In this document: positions 1 through 8,428 of the stretch, in pieces
How the letters are laid out: every line of letters begins with the position of its first letter
Position numbering within the stretch: the stretch's first letter is position 1
Assembly: GCF_009733795.1 (NCBI RefSeq)
Contig: NZ_WNXX01000002.1
Span: 186,001-250,000 of the forward strand
Length of the DNA stretch: 64,000 bases
Source: Actinotalea caeni
GTDB lineage: Bacteria > Actinomycetota > Actinomycetes > Actinomycetales > Beutenbergiaceae
Direction: 5' to 3'
Translations under genes and position numbers: made by a program
The notes under the pieces: model-generated
What the model saw: the letters and a program-made list of their open reading frames with translations, nothing else
Told to the model about the DNA's origin: nothing
The model's database searches: none

Positions 1-251
1 CCGTACCCGTACAGCGCGGCGAACATCGGGTAGGCGCGGGCGTCGACGGTCGCGGTCAGCAGCCCGGTGACCAGCGGATCCAGCGCACCGTCGGTGACGA
101 CGTGGTGCCGCAGCCCGTAGGGGTGGTCGTAGAGGTAGATCATCACGTTGGCGAGCGCGATGGCCAGCAGCATCGCGCCTCTCGCCAGGTCGGGGGCCGG
201 GTCGCGCCGCGCACGCGTGCGGGTGGGCGCCGAGCTGCTCGTCGTGGTCAT
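1..251 (-). CDS. DUF418/YeiB-like membrane protein, N-terminal part only
   Basis: The minus strand from an ATG at 251 to the left edge encodes about 83 residues: a basic Thr/Ser/Arg-rich head, then LARGAMLLAIALANVMIYLY and a segment around 'YPMFAALYGYG'. This arrangement (ARG, then a hydrophobic LAIALANV helix, then a FAALYGYG-like stretch) is what I know from the N-terminus of DUF418/YeiB-family inner-membrane proteins, whose function is poorly defined. The gene is cut by the window edge, so the DUF418 domain itself cannot be seen. A TAGCGT -10-like element at 264-259 ends 7 nt before the ATG, so the message may be leaderless. Confidence 0.6.
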   Translation of the reverse strand, partial: MTTTSSSAPTRTRARRDPAPDLARGAMLLAIALANVMIYLYDHPYGLRHHVVTDGALDPLVTGLLTATVDARAYPMFAALYGY

Positions 252-384
252 GCTCGTGACGCTAGGAGCGGCCCGCGAGGTGCGGCATCCCCGGATCGGT
301 GGATGCTCCCGACCCCCGCCGACCCCCTCGTGCCCGTGCGCGCTCGCCCCCTACGGTGGGAGCACCCACACGCAAGGAGGAGCC

Positions 385-1155
385 ATGGAGGGCAAGGTCG
401 CGCTGGTGACGGGCGCAGGGTCCGGCATCGGGAAGGCCTCGGCGCTGCTGCTCGCCGAGCGCGGTGCTGCGGTGACGCTCGTGGGCCGCACGGCCGACCA
501 GCTCGAGGAGGTGGCCCAGAGCATCCGCGACGCGGGTGGGACGGCGATCACCGCCGTGGCGGATGTCGCCGAGGAGGGGGCCGTCAACGAGGCCGTGCGC
601 GTGACGGTCGAGCAGCTCGGCGGGCTCGACGTCGTCGTCGCCAACGCGGGCGTCAACGGCACCTGGGCAGGCATCGACGAGCTCACGGTCGACGACTTCC
701 GCTCCACGATCGAGATCAACCTGGTGGGCACGTTCGTGACGATCAAGGCGGCGGTGCCGCACATGCGGCGCGGCGGCTCGGTCGTGGTGACGTCCTCGGT
801 CAACGGGTCGAGGATCTTCTCCAACAGCGGCGCGACGGCGTACTCGGCCTCGAAGGCCGGCCAGATCGCGATCGCGAAGATGCTCGCGGTCGAGCTGGGG
901 CCGCGGGGGATCCGCGTCAACGTCATCTGCCCGGGCGCGATCGACACCGAGATCTCCGACAACACCGACGCCCGCAACGAGGACGTCAAGATCCCGGTCG
1001 AGTTCCCGCGCGGCCCGATCCCGCTCACCGGGAAGAAGCCGGGCACCTCGGAGCAGGTCGGCGAGCTGGTGGCGTTCCTCGCCTCCGACGCCGCCAGCCA
1101 CATCAGCGGCACCGAGGTGTGGATCGACGGCGCGCAGTCGTTGCTGCAGGGCTGA
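385..1155 (+). CDS. SDR family oxidoreductase
   Basis: This 256-residue protein has the classical short-chain dehydrogenase/reductase layout. A Rossmann glycine motif GAGSGIG lies at residues 10-16, an NAG motif (VVANAG) follows near residue 85, the catalytic Ser is at about 137-138 and YSASK places the catalytic Tyr at 153 and Lys at 157. Family knowledge predicts an NAD(P)(H)-dependent alcohol/ketone oxidoreductase; the substrate cannot be read from the sequence. ATG 385 is chosen because a strong AGGAGG-type ribosome site lies just upstream and the ORF upstream of it has no domain character. It appears monocistronic, between the DUF418-like gene and pcrA. Confidence 0.9.
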   Translation: MEGKVALVTGAGSGIGKASALLLAERGAAVTLVGRTADQLEEVAQSIRDAGGTAITAVADVAEEGAVNEAVRVTVEQLGGLDVVVANAGVNGTWAGIDELTVDDFRSTIEINLVGTFVTIKAAVPHMRRGGSVVVTSSVNGSRIFSNSGATAYSASKAGQIAIAKMLAVELGPRGIRVNVICPGAIDTEISDNTDARNEDVKIPVEFPRGPIPLTGKKPGTSEQVGELVAFLASDAASHISGTEVWIDGAQSLLQG

Positions 1156-1203
1156 GCGCGGCCGGGGCTAGCGTCGCCGCCAGCGCCTAGGCTGGGCGGC
1201 GCG

Positions 1204-3669
1204 ATGACCTCTCTCTTCAGCGACCTCCCGCTCCCTGGTCTCGAGTCCGGCCCGCGGCCCGACGTCGAGTCCCACCTGCCGCGCGTCGTGCCGCCCCGCG
1301 AGGGTGGTGACGACGGCACCGACGGTACGGACGGTGCCGATTCCCGCCGCGGCGGCTCGCTGGTCGCCGAGGCGCTGCTGGAGGGTCTCAACCCGCCCCA
1401 GAAGCAGGCGGTCACCCACGAGGGCGGGCAGCTGCTGATCATCGCGGGCGCCGGCTCCGGCAAGACCCGGGTGCTCACGCACCGCATCGCCTACCTGCTC
1501 GCGACCGGGCGCGCGAAGCCCGGCGAGGTGCTGGCGATCACGTTCACCAACAAGGCCGCGGCCGAGATGCGCGAACGGGTCGAGGAGCTGGTGGGGCCGC
1601 GCGCCCGCAGCATGTGGGTCTCGACGTTCCACTCGGCATGCGTGCGGATCCTGCGCCGGGAGGCGAAGACGATCGGGCTGCGCTCGAGCTTCTCGATCTA
1701 CGACGCCGCGGACTCCCAGCGCCTGATGACGCTGGTGTGCCGCGAGCTCGACCTCGACCCCAAGCGCTACCCGCCCAAGGCGTTCAGCCATCGGGTCTCC
1801 GACCTCAAGAACGAGCTGGTCGACGCCGACGCCTACGCAGCGACGGTCGGCAGCAACCCGTTCGAGCAGAACCTCGCGGCGGCCTACAAGCGCTACAGCG
1901 AGCGGCTGCGGCAGGCGCACGCGCTCGACTTCGACGACCTCATCATGACGACGGTGCACATGCTCCAGGCGTTCCCGGACGTCGCGGAGCACTACCGGCG
2001 CCGGTTCCGGCACGTGCTCGTCGACGAGTACCAGGACACCAACCACGCGCAGTACGTGCTGGTGCGTGAGCTGGTCGGGATGCGACCCGACGGGTCCTGG
2101 GCGACCGAGGGCGTCGAGCCCGCGGAGCTGACGGTCGTCGGCGACGCCGACCAGTCGATCTACGCCTTCCGCGGCGCCACGATCCGCAACATCATCGAGT
2201 TCGAGACCGACTACCCGGACGCCGCCACGATCCTGCTCGAGCAGAACTACCGCTCGACGCAGACGATCCTGTCCGCCGCGAACGCCGTCATCGCCCGCAA
2301 CCCCGGCCGCAAGCGCAAGAACCTGTGGACCGACTCCGGCGCCGGGCCGAAGATCGTCGGCTACGTCGCGGACAACGAGCACGAGGAGGCGCGCTTCATC
2401 GCCTCCGAGATCGATCGGCTCGCCGACTCCGACGGCGTCAAGCCCGGCGACGTCGCGATCTTCTACCGCACCAACGCCCAGTCGCGCGCGCTCGAGGAGG
2501 TGCTCGTGCGGGTCGGGCTGCCGTACAAGGTGGTCGGCGGCACCCGGTTCTACGAGCGGCGCGAGATCAAGGACGCGATCGCCTACCTGCGTGCGATCGC
2601 CAACCCCGACGACGCCGTCAACATCCGACGCATCCTCAACGTGCCCAAGCGCGGGCTGGGGGAGCGCAGCGAGGCGATGATCACCGCGCACGCCGAGCGC
2701 GAGCGGATCAGCTTCGGTGCCGCCGTCGGGCAGGCCGACGACATCCTCGGGCTGGCGCCGCGTGCGGCGGCGACCGTCAAGGAGTTCGCGGCGATGCTCG
2801 ACCGGCTGCGCGGCATGGCCGCCGCCGGCGCGACGCCTGCCGAGCTGCTCGACACCGTGCTGGAGGAGTCCGGCTACCTGCGCGAGCTGCGCGCGAGCGA
2901 GGACCCGCAGGACGCCAGCCGCGTGGAGAACCTCGCCGAGCTGCACGCGGTCGCGGCCGAGTTCGCCGAGACCGATCCCGAGGGCGACCTGGGCGACTTC
3001 CTCGAGCGGGTGGCGCTGGTCGCCGACGCCGACCAGATCCCCGAGGGCGCGGGGGAGTCCGGCGTCATCACGCTGATGACCGTGCACACGGCCAAGGGGT
3101 TGGAGTTCCCGGTGGTGTTCGTGACCGGTCTGGAGGACGGCACGTTCCCGCACCAGCGCAGCCTCGCCGACGCCGACGAGCTCGCGGAGGAGCGGCGCCT
3201 CGCCTACGTCGCGCTCACCCGGGCGCGCGAGCGGCTCTACGTCTCGCGGGCCGCGGTGCGGACCGCCTTCGGGATGCCGAACGAGCTGCCCGAGTCGCGG
3301 TTCCTCGCCGACGTGCCGGAGGAGCTGATCGACTGGAAGCGGCGCGAGTCCTCGATGCAGCGCTACCGCGGCGGCTCGTTCACGGGCGGCTACGGCTCGA
3401 CGGGCCCGCGCACCTCGCGGCTCGCCGAGCGGCGCGCCCGCAAGGAGGCCGTGCCGCCCTCGCCCGACGCCCCGAAGTTCGGTTCCGCGACGCCGCGCGC
3501 CGATGTGCCGAACCTCGAGGTCGGCGACCGCGTCACGCACGACGCCTACGGCATGGGCCGGGTGGTCGCGATCGAGAGCAGCGGCGCCAACGCCGTCGCG
3601 AAGATCGACTTCGGCGACTCGGGCACCAAGCGGCTGCTGCTGCGGTACTCCCCGGTCACGAAGCTGTAG
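1204..3669 (+). CDS. pcrA: ATP-dependent DNA helicase PcrA/UvrD
   Basis: An 821-residue superfamily 1A 3'-5' helicase. After a disordered Asp/Gly-rich head of about 55 residues come the Q-motif region (LNPPQKQAV), Walker A GAGSGKT at 82-88, motif Ia TFTNKAAAEM, Walker B/DEYQDTN beginning at D274, motif III GDADQSIYAFRGA, motif IV QNYRST and motif V/VI (VHTAKGLEFPVVF and LAYVALTRAR). The C-terminal tail ends in the Tudor-like segment typical of PcrA (VGDRVTHDAYGMGRVVAI). The role is unwinding in nucleotide excision repair and displacement of RecA/RNA polymerase. Length and motifs match actinobacterial PcrA. A TAGGCT -10-like hexamer at 1188-1193 lies 10 nt before the ATG, so the leader is very short. 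Confidence 0.96.
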   Translation: MTSLFSDLPLPGLESGPRPDVESHLPRVVPPREGGDDGTDGTDGADSRRGGSLVAEALLEGLNPPQKQAVTHEGGQLLIIAGAGSGKTRVLTHRIAYLLATGRAKPGEVLAITFTNKAAAEMRERVEELVGPRARSMWVSTFHSACVRILRREAKTIGLRSSFSIYDAADSQRLMTLVCRELDLDPKRYPPKAFSHRVSDLKNELVDADAYAATVGSNPFEQNLAAAYKRYSERLRQAHALDFDDLIMTTVHMLQAFPDVAEHYRRRFRHVLVDEYQDTNHAQYVLVRELVGMRPDGSWATEGVEPAELTVVGDADQSIYAFRGATIRNIIEFETDYPDAATILLEQNYRSTQTILSAANAVIARNPGRKRKNLWTDSGAGPKIVGYVADNEHEEARFIASEIDRLADSDGVKPGDVAIFYRTNAQSRALEEVLVRVGLPYKVVGGTRFYERREIKDAIAYLRAIANPDDAVNIRRILNVPKRGLGERSEAMITAHAERERISFGAAVGQADDILGLAPRAAATVKEFAAMLDRLRGMAAAGATPAELLDTVLEESGYLRELRASEDPQDASRVENLAELHAVAAEFAETDPEGDLGDFLERVALVADADQIPEGAGESGVITLMTVHTAKGLEFPVVFVTGLEDGTFPHQRSLADADELAEERRLAYVALTRARERLYVSRAAVRTAFGMPNELPESRFLADVPEELIDWKRRESSMQRYRGGSFTGGYGSTGPRTSRLAERRARKEAVPPSPDAPKFGSATPRADVPNLEVGDRVTHDAYGMGRVVAIESSGANAVAKIDFGDSGTKRLLLRYSPVTKL

Positions 3670-3721
3670 CGCCCTCGCGGACCCGACGTCGCTCGGGGGC
3701 GGTTCTGCCGTCGAAGCACGA

Positions 3722-3773
3722 AGCCCTGCCGTCGAGGACGAGGGGTGTGCCACTCGTTCTCGACGGCAGGGCT
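3722..3773. terminator. Long perfect-stem hairpin after pcrA
   Basis: Arms at 3722-3742 and 3753-3773 are complementary over 21 positions (20 Watson-Crick pairs plus one G-U) around a 10-nt loop. The left arm is preceded at about 3705-3721 by a degenerate direct copy of itself (CTGCCGTCGAAGCACGA versus CTGCCGTCGAGGACGAG). It probably terminates pcrA; there is no U tract, as is common in actinobacteria. Confidence 0.6.
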
Positions 3774-3806
3774 CGTTCGGGATGGGCGGCCTATCGGCGC
3801 GAGGGA

Positions 3807-3834
3807 GGCGGGGGCGCCCGGAGGCGCCCCCGCC
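3807..3834 (-). terminator. Hairpin terminator of the PIG-L gene
   Basis: The arms GGCGGGGGCGCC (3807-3818) and GGCGCCCCCGCC (3823-3834) are perfectly complementary over 12 bp with a CGGA tetraloop. It lies 8 nt beyond the stop codon of the minus-strand deacetylase gene, between convergent genes, so it may work in both directions. Confidence 0.7.
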
Positions 3835-3841
3835 CCGTCTC

Positions 3842-6800
3842 TCATCGGGCGTAGAACGCCCGGCGGTCGGTCACGCTCGTCTGCGTGCCGGCCGTCGTCG
3901 CCCGGATCTCGAGCTCGTTGCGGTTGCCACCCGGACGCACGCCGTCACCGGGCTTGAGCGAGGCGGTCGCGCCCGAGCTCGTCACGGTGAACCGCTTCGT
4001 CACGTCGCGCCCGTTGAGCGTCGCCGTGAACGAGCCCGCGGCGATCGCGTCGTCGAAGGCGACCGACACAGACACCGGCACCGAGACCTGCTGGTCCTGC
4101 GCCGGGCTGACGATGCTGACGCCGCCGGCGCCCGATCCCGTCGTGAGCGCCGTGGCCGCAGCCGAGACGGCACCCGTGGAGGTCTCGAAGGAGACCGCCA
4201 CGGTCGCCCCGGCAGCCGCGCCCGGCGCGGTGACCGTGAGCGTCGCGGCACCCGAGCCGACCTGCTGCTGCGACGACCCGAGGATCTCGGTGCCGTCCCA
4301 GACGTAGGCGCGAACCGTCCCCGACTGCGGGGCGTCGACCTTGACGGTGATCGTGTCGCCGCTGGCGACCGCGGACCGCAGGGCCAGCGGCTTCGCCGTG
4401 GGCGCGAACCCGCCGAGCGGCACCAGGTCGGTCGCCGACTGCAGGATCGACTGCGGCGACTCGACCGATCGGGCTGCGGTGTCGGGGATGATCGGCTCCT
4501 TGCGCTGCGAGCCGAGGTCCGGCACACCGGGCACGGTGAGGATGCCCCAGCGCCACGGGTCGGCACGCATGCCCGGGAAGGTCGACCACCCGACGCGCCG
4601 CTGCGCGGCCTTGTTCTGGGTGTCGGAGTCGTTGACGACCACGTTGAACCCGACGTGCTGAGGGTCGATGTTGTCCGGCAGCACGTCGAACGGGATCTTC
4701 ACCTCCATGTCGTAGCCGGTGTAGTCGGCCTCGTTGTCCGCCATCACGACCGCGACCTCCATGCCGGGCGCGGTGATGTGAGCCTCGCCCTGCCAGTTGT
4801 CGCGGTCTCGGCCGACGCCGGGCGCACCGGTCATCGAGTCCATCGACGGCATGATCCCGCCGATGAACGTGTAGCCCGTGTGCGGGGCGTCGCCACGCGG
4901 GTCGAAGTAGATCTCCACCGAGTCGGTACGACGCTGCCGCTTGTTGTCCTCGACCGGCAGGATCGTGCCGCGGATGTCGTCCTGGACGGAGATGAACAGG
5001 TAGAAGTTCTCGTCGTCGTGGGTGATCCACGCGTCGCACGAGATGCTGTCGCTCGTGCCACCCGCGGGGCTCCCGTCCCAGATCGTGCTCGCCGGGATCG
5101 GGTCGCCCGGGTACTCCTGGGGGTCACGGACGCCGTCGATCACCGGGGTGGTCGCGGCGCGCTGCACCTCGTAGCTCGGCACCAGGTTCATGACGACCTC
5201 GCGGGTCGCCGTGCCGCCGCTGCTCGTGGCCACCACCGAGACGGGCCAGCTGCCGCCGTTGGGACCGCGGTTGGCGGTGGGCAGCGTGGTGTCGGTGTTG
5301 GTGACCTCGAAGCTGACGGTCGTCGTCGCGCCCGCGGCGAGCCCGGAGTAGGGCACCGACGCCGGTGACGCCTCGAAGCCGGCCGGGAGCGTGAGCGAGA
5401 CCGAACCGGACTGCGTCGTGCTCGAGAAGTTCTCCACGACGATGTCCAGCGTGCGGGTGCGGCCCTGCCCGAGCGGGAACAGCTCGGGGAGGAGCACGTC
5501 GAGGTGCTTCATGTTCAGCCCCTTGGTCCAGGAGCGGAACGACTGGATCTCCTCCAGCGGCGTGATCGTCGCCTCGACCGCTCCGGCGACCCGCAGCGGC
5601 GCGAAGGTCGTGCCGCTGCCGTTGGCCGCGGTCAGCGTCGCCTCGAGGCGCAGCTGGGTGCCGGGGGTGGCGTCGGCGGGCGCGGTGACCTCCAGGGTCA
5701 CCGTGTGGGAGCGACCCTCCTTGAGCGCGGGCACCTTGGCGCGGCCCGGCACGCGCCAGCCGTCCGGTGCGCTGAGCGTCAGGAAGCCGGCCGGCAGCTT
5801 CTTGCCGGCTGCGGTCACGGTGACGGCGACCTCGAGGCGCTGACCCGCCACGACCTCGAACCGCTCGGGGCGCACCTCGATGAGGGTGCCCAGCGGCAGC
5901 CCGCCGCTGATCGGCAGCGCGGCGCCGCGCAGGGCCGCCTCGCCACCGCTGGTGGGGTCGACGAGCGGAGACCGCGAGTGGATGACGGTGTACCAGGAGT
6001 TGGAGATGCGCTCCGGGTCCGTGGTGGTCGGCGCCCGGTCGGCCCAGCCCTGGGTGACGTAGGCCCAGCGGGCCTGGTCGAGCAGCTGGGACCAGAGCTT
6101 GCCGTTCTTCTCGCTGTAGGTGCCGTTCCAGCAGCCGAAGACGACGTCGGAGGCGACCCGCGGGGTGTAGCCGGCGGCCACGCCGCCCGGGCCGGACGCA
6201 CCCGAGCCGGTCGCACCGGCGCGCAGGATGCGCCGGGGCTGCCAGGGCTCGAAGCCCTCGGCGGCGTGCTCGGGGAAGCGGTTCGGGTCACCGGCCGCGA
6301 AGTACGCCTCGACGGCGAACATCGCCGCCTGCTGGTGGTTGCCGTGGTTGCCCTCGGTCGCCGAGGGGTTCATCGTGACGATGACGTCGGGCCGCGTCGC
6401 GCGGACCACCCGAACGATGCGGTTCAGGACGGCCTCGCCGCCCCAGATCTGCGCCGACAGCGGGGCGCTCGCGGTGTACCAGAAGTCGGGGGCGTCGAGG
6501 TTGAAGACGTTCTCGATGCCCGCGAAGCCGACGGCGATGCGCTCCTCGGCCTCGCGCAGCAGACCCAGCGGCGGGCCCTCCTCGAGGCCGACGGCGTTGC
6601 CGCCACCCTCACCGCGCGTGATCGTGATGACGCCGGCCTCCATGCCGTGGAACTCGTTCCACTGACCGAGGGTGCCGAGCGTGCTCGCCTCGTCGTCCGG
6701 GTGCGCGCCGATGAACAGCACGTTGAGCTTCTTGGCACCGCCGGGTGCGGCCAGTGCCTGCTCGGCAGGCGTCAGGCCGGACCAGTCGAACGTGCTCATA

Positions 6801-6886
6801 GCCGCGGCGAGACCCAGCGTCCCGCCCGCCTTGAGGACGGTGCGTCGGGACATCCCGGCGCAGGTGGATGAGGGTGTCTGTCCCAT
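3842..6886 (-). CDS. Tat-exported PIG-L family deacetylase with NEW3-like and CBM9-like regions
   Basis: A 1014-residue exported enzyme. A twin-arginine signal (SRRTVLKAGG, residues 13-22) precedes an Ala-rich export segment. The PIG-L/LmbE metal-dependent deacetylase domain covers about 55-320, with the zinc motif AHPDDE at 61-66 and a later NHGNH motif. A NEW3-type beta domain follows at about 340-560, then a CBM9-like carbohydrate-binding region at about 590-790 (SVEIYFDPRG, YDMEVKIPF, VGWS), and Ig-like repeats to the C-terminus. By family it removes N-acetyl groups from sugar conjugates outside the cell. The start is ATG 6886, because GAAAGGAAA lies 11 nt upstream; an in-frame ATG at 6940 has no such support. 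It is divergent from a ROK repressor and probably co-regulated with it. The exact substrate is unknown. Confidence 0.85.
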   Translation of the reverse strand: MGQTPSSTCAGMSRRTVLKAGGTLGLAAAMSTFDWSGLTPAEQALAAPGGAKKLNVLFIGAHPDDEASTLGTLGQWNEFHGMEAGVITITRGEGGGNAVGLEEGPPLGLLREAEERIAVGFAGIENVFNLDAPDFWYTASAPLSAQIWGGEAVLNRIVRVVRATRPDVIVTMNPSATEGNHGNHQQAAMFAVEAYFAAGDPNRFPEHAAEGFEPWQPRRILRAGATGSGASGPGGVAAGYTPRVASDVVFGCWNGTYSEKNGKLWSQLLDQARWAYVTQGWADRAPTTTDPERISNSWYTVIHSRSPLVDPTSGGEAALRGAALPISGGLPLGTLIEVRPERFEVVAGQRLEVAVTVTAAGKKLPAGFLTLSAPDGWRVPGRAKVPALKEGRSHTVTLEVTAPADATPGTQLRLEATLTAANGSGTTFAPLRVAGAVEATITPLEEIQSFRSWTKGLNMKHLDVLLPELFPLGQGRTRTLDIVVENFSSTTQSGSVSLTLPAGFEASPASVPYSGLAAGATTTVSFEVTNTDTTLPTANRGPNGGSWPVSVVATSSGGTATREVVMNLVPSYEVQRAATTPVIDGVRDPQEYPGDPIPASTIWDGSPAGGTSDSISCDAWITHDDENFYLFISVQDDIRGTILPVEDNKRQRRTDSVEIYFDPRGDAPHTGYTFIGGIMPSMDSMTGAPGVGRDRDNWQGEAHITAPGMEVAVVMADNEADYTGYDMEVKIPFDVLPDNIDPQHVGFNVVVNDSDTQNKAAQRRVGWSTFPGMRADPWRWGILTVPGVPDLGSQRKEPIIPDTAARSVESPQSILQSATDLVPLGGFAPTAKPLALRSAVASGDTITVKVDAPQSGTVRAYVWDGTEILGSSQQQVGSGAATLTVTAPGAAAGATVAVSFETSTGAVSAAATALTTGSGAGGVSIVSPAQDQQVSVPVSVSVAFDDAIAAGSFTATLNGRDVTKRFTVTSSGATASLKPGDGVRPGGNRNELEIRATTAGTQTSVTDRRAFYAR

Positions 6887-6942
6887 GTGAGGACGGTTTC
6901 CTTTCGGTAGGGCGCGCCACTTCGGTGTGACGGACGCCATAC

Positions 6943-6972
6943 TTCATACCGAGAAAAAAGCGGCGACGTCAA
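6943..6972 (-). promoter_or_regulatory. Housekeeping-type promoter of the PIG-L gene
   Basis: On the minus strand TTGACG (6972-6967) and TATGAA (6948-6943) are separated by 18 bp, a good sigma-70/SigA-type promoter. Transcription would begin near 6936, leaving about a 50-nt leader with the GAAAGGAAA ribosome site. Confidence 0.7.
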
Positions 6973-7015
6973 GCAATGTCCACCCCTCAAGCGCGGCAAG
7001 CGCTCTCCGGCTCTG

Positions 7016-7037
7016 AGCGTTTCAGCAGGCTGAAGCG
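7016..7037. promoter_or_regulatory. Dyad, candidate ROK operator
   Basis: TTCAGC-AG-GCTGAA at 7021-7034 is a perfect inverted repeat in the intergenic region between the divergent PIG-L and ROK genes, and extends imperfectly to CGTTTCAGC/GCTGAAGCG. Direct repeats of AAGCGC (about 6989-7002) lie beside it. Position and symmetry suggest the binding site of the adjacent ROK repressor; this is inference. Confidence 0.45.
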
Positions 7038-7072
7038 ATGGGCACTTACTTCGACCACACCGTGGGCACGGG

Positions 7073-7109
7073 TTGCGCTGGGAGGTTCCTGCAATCTATA
7101 AAGAAACCG
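7073..7109 (+). promoter_or_regulatory. Promoter giving a leaderless ROK transcript
   Basis: TTGCGC (7073-7078), an 18-bp spacer and TATAAA (7097-7102) form a sigma-70-type promoter. Six nt after the -10 box stands the GTG at 7109, where transcription should start, so the repressor is probably translated from a leaderless mRNA. No ribosome-binding site precedes this GTG, consistent with that. Confidence 0.6.
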
Positions 7110-8344
7110 TGTCACCGATGACGCCCGACCCCACGACACCGCGCGACGCGCCCACCTCGAGCGCTGCCATGCGCGCAGCGCGGCTCGAGAGCGCCGTCGG
7201 CGCGCTGCTCAGTCGCGGCGCGATGTCGCGCACCGAGCTCTCGCGCGTGACCGGCTACTCGCCGTCGTCGATGACCGCCACGATCAGAGAGCTGATGGCG
7301 GAGGGCTACGTCAGCGAGGTCGGCCAGCTCAAGTCGACCGGTGGCCGCCGCCAGACCCTGCTGCAGTTCGACCGCGGGGCCGTGGTCCTCACGCTCGTGA
7401 CGATCGGGACGACCCATCTCCACGTCAGCCAGATCGGGATGGACGGCACCGTCCACGTCCACATCCGCCGCGGCCTCGACCACGACGACCCGACCGCGAG
7501 CCTCGTGCAGGCGATCGAGACGCTGCACCAGGTGGCGGAGCGCCCGTCCGTCTGCGTGGTCGTGTCGATGCCCGGTGTGGTCTCGGCCGAGGGGGTCGTC
7601 ACCCTGGCGCCGGCGTTCGGCGCGCCGTTGCCGGTCAGCCTTGCCGACGAGCTGCGCGCGGCGACGGGGCTCCCGGTCATCATCGACAACGACGTCAACC
7701 TGCTCGCGCTGGGGGAGACGATCGCTGGTGCGGCGCGCGACGTGCAGGACGTCGCGCTGATCTACGTCGGCGACGGCATCGGTGCCGCGCTCGTGCTCGG
7801 CGGCGTCGTGCACCGCGGTGCCTCGCAGTCCGCCGGTGAGATCGGGTTCCTGCCCTGGGAGCGCGTGCGCCCGCTGGCCGACCGCGCCGTCGGCCCGCTG
7901 GAGGCGCGGTGGTCGGCCGCTGCGCTCACGGGGCAGGCCGAGGAGATCGGGATCGAGCCCGGCGACCGGAGCGTCCTCGCGGCGCTGGGCGCGAGCCCCG
8001 ACCCGCGTGCGCGCGAGCTCGTCGACGGCGCGGTCGAGGCCTGGTCCTACGCCGCGGTCGTCACCGCCTGCCTGCTCGACCCGGCCGCGGTGGTGTTCGC
8101 CGGCGAGGCGGTGCACCTGCCGGACTGGGCGCGTGCCGACCTCGAGCGTCGCGTCGTCGAGGCCGTCCCCGCCCCCGTGCAGGTGCGGTTCGCCGAGCTC
8201 GGCGAGGAGGCGATCGCACACGGCGCGATCGCCCGGCTCGAGGCCCGGCCCCGGCTCGTCCTCGACCTGCGCGAGCAGCCGGAGCCAGAGGAACCCGAGG
8301 AACCCGAGCGGTCCGCCGCCGCGGACCCGGCCCCCGTCGGCTGA
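7109..8344 (+). CDS. ROK family transcriptional repressor
   Basis: A protein of about 411 residues. An N-terminal winged helix-turn-helix (GAMSRTELSRVTGYSPSSMTATIRELMAEGYV in short segments around residues 35-65) is followed by a ROK sugar-kinase fold: the VVVSMPGVV strand, DNDVNLLALGE (sugar-binding Asn-Asp), YVGDGIGAALVLGG and SAGEIGFL. The zinc-binding Cys cluster of ROK kinases is absent, so this is a sensor rather than a kinase. ROK repressors respond to sugars or sugar phosphates. GTG 7109 is chosen for the leaderless promoter; ATG 7118 is an alternative. It heads a plus-strand run with a solute-binding protein, ABC transporter and lyase-kinase fusion, and is divergent from the PIG-L deacetylase. 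Confidence 0.88.
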   Translation: MSPMTPDPTTPRDAPTSSAAMRAARLESAVGALLSRGAMSRTELSRVTGYSPSSMTATIRELMAEGYVSEVGQLKSTGGRRQTLLQFDRGAVVLTLVTIGTTHLHVSQIGMDGTVHVHIRRGLDHDDPTASLVQAIETLHQVAERPSVCVVVSMPGVVSAEGVVTLAPAFGAPLPVSLADELRAATGLPVIIDNDVNLLALGETIAGAARDVQDVALIYVGDGIGAALVLGGVVHRGASQSAGEIGFLPWERVRPLADRAVGPLEARWSAAALTGQAEEIGIEPGDRSVLAALGASPDPRARELVDGAVEAWSYAAVVTACLLDPAAVVFAGEAVHLPDWARADLERRVVEAVPAPVQVRFAELGEEAIAHGAIARLEARPRLVLDLREQPEPEEPEEPERSAAADPAPVG

Positions 8345-8428
8345 CCTGCCCTCCCCACACGCACCACGCATCGTTGCGGCCCGTCGGTCCCGGCGGTCCT
8401 CCTCACCCCCCCCTTGAAAGGAACACGC

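Noticed and set aside
1168-3753. An 861-codon open frame antisense to pcrA, and many similar long antisense frames across the window
   Set aside because: Very high GC creates long stop-free shadows; their translations are Arg/Ala/Gly/His-rich without domains, while the opposing frame encodes a recognised protein.
8406-8413. Eight-C tract before the SBP gene and eight-G tract at 49531 as phase-variation switches
   Set aside because: Both lie outside coding frames in GC-rich DNA, where such runs are not rare; no promoter geometry suggests switching.
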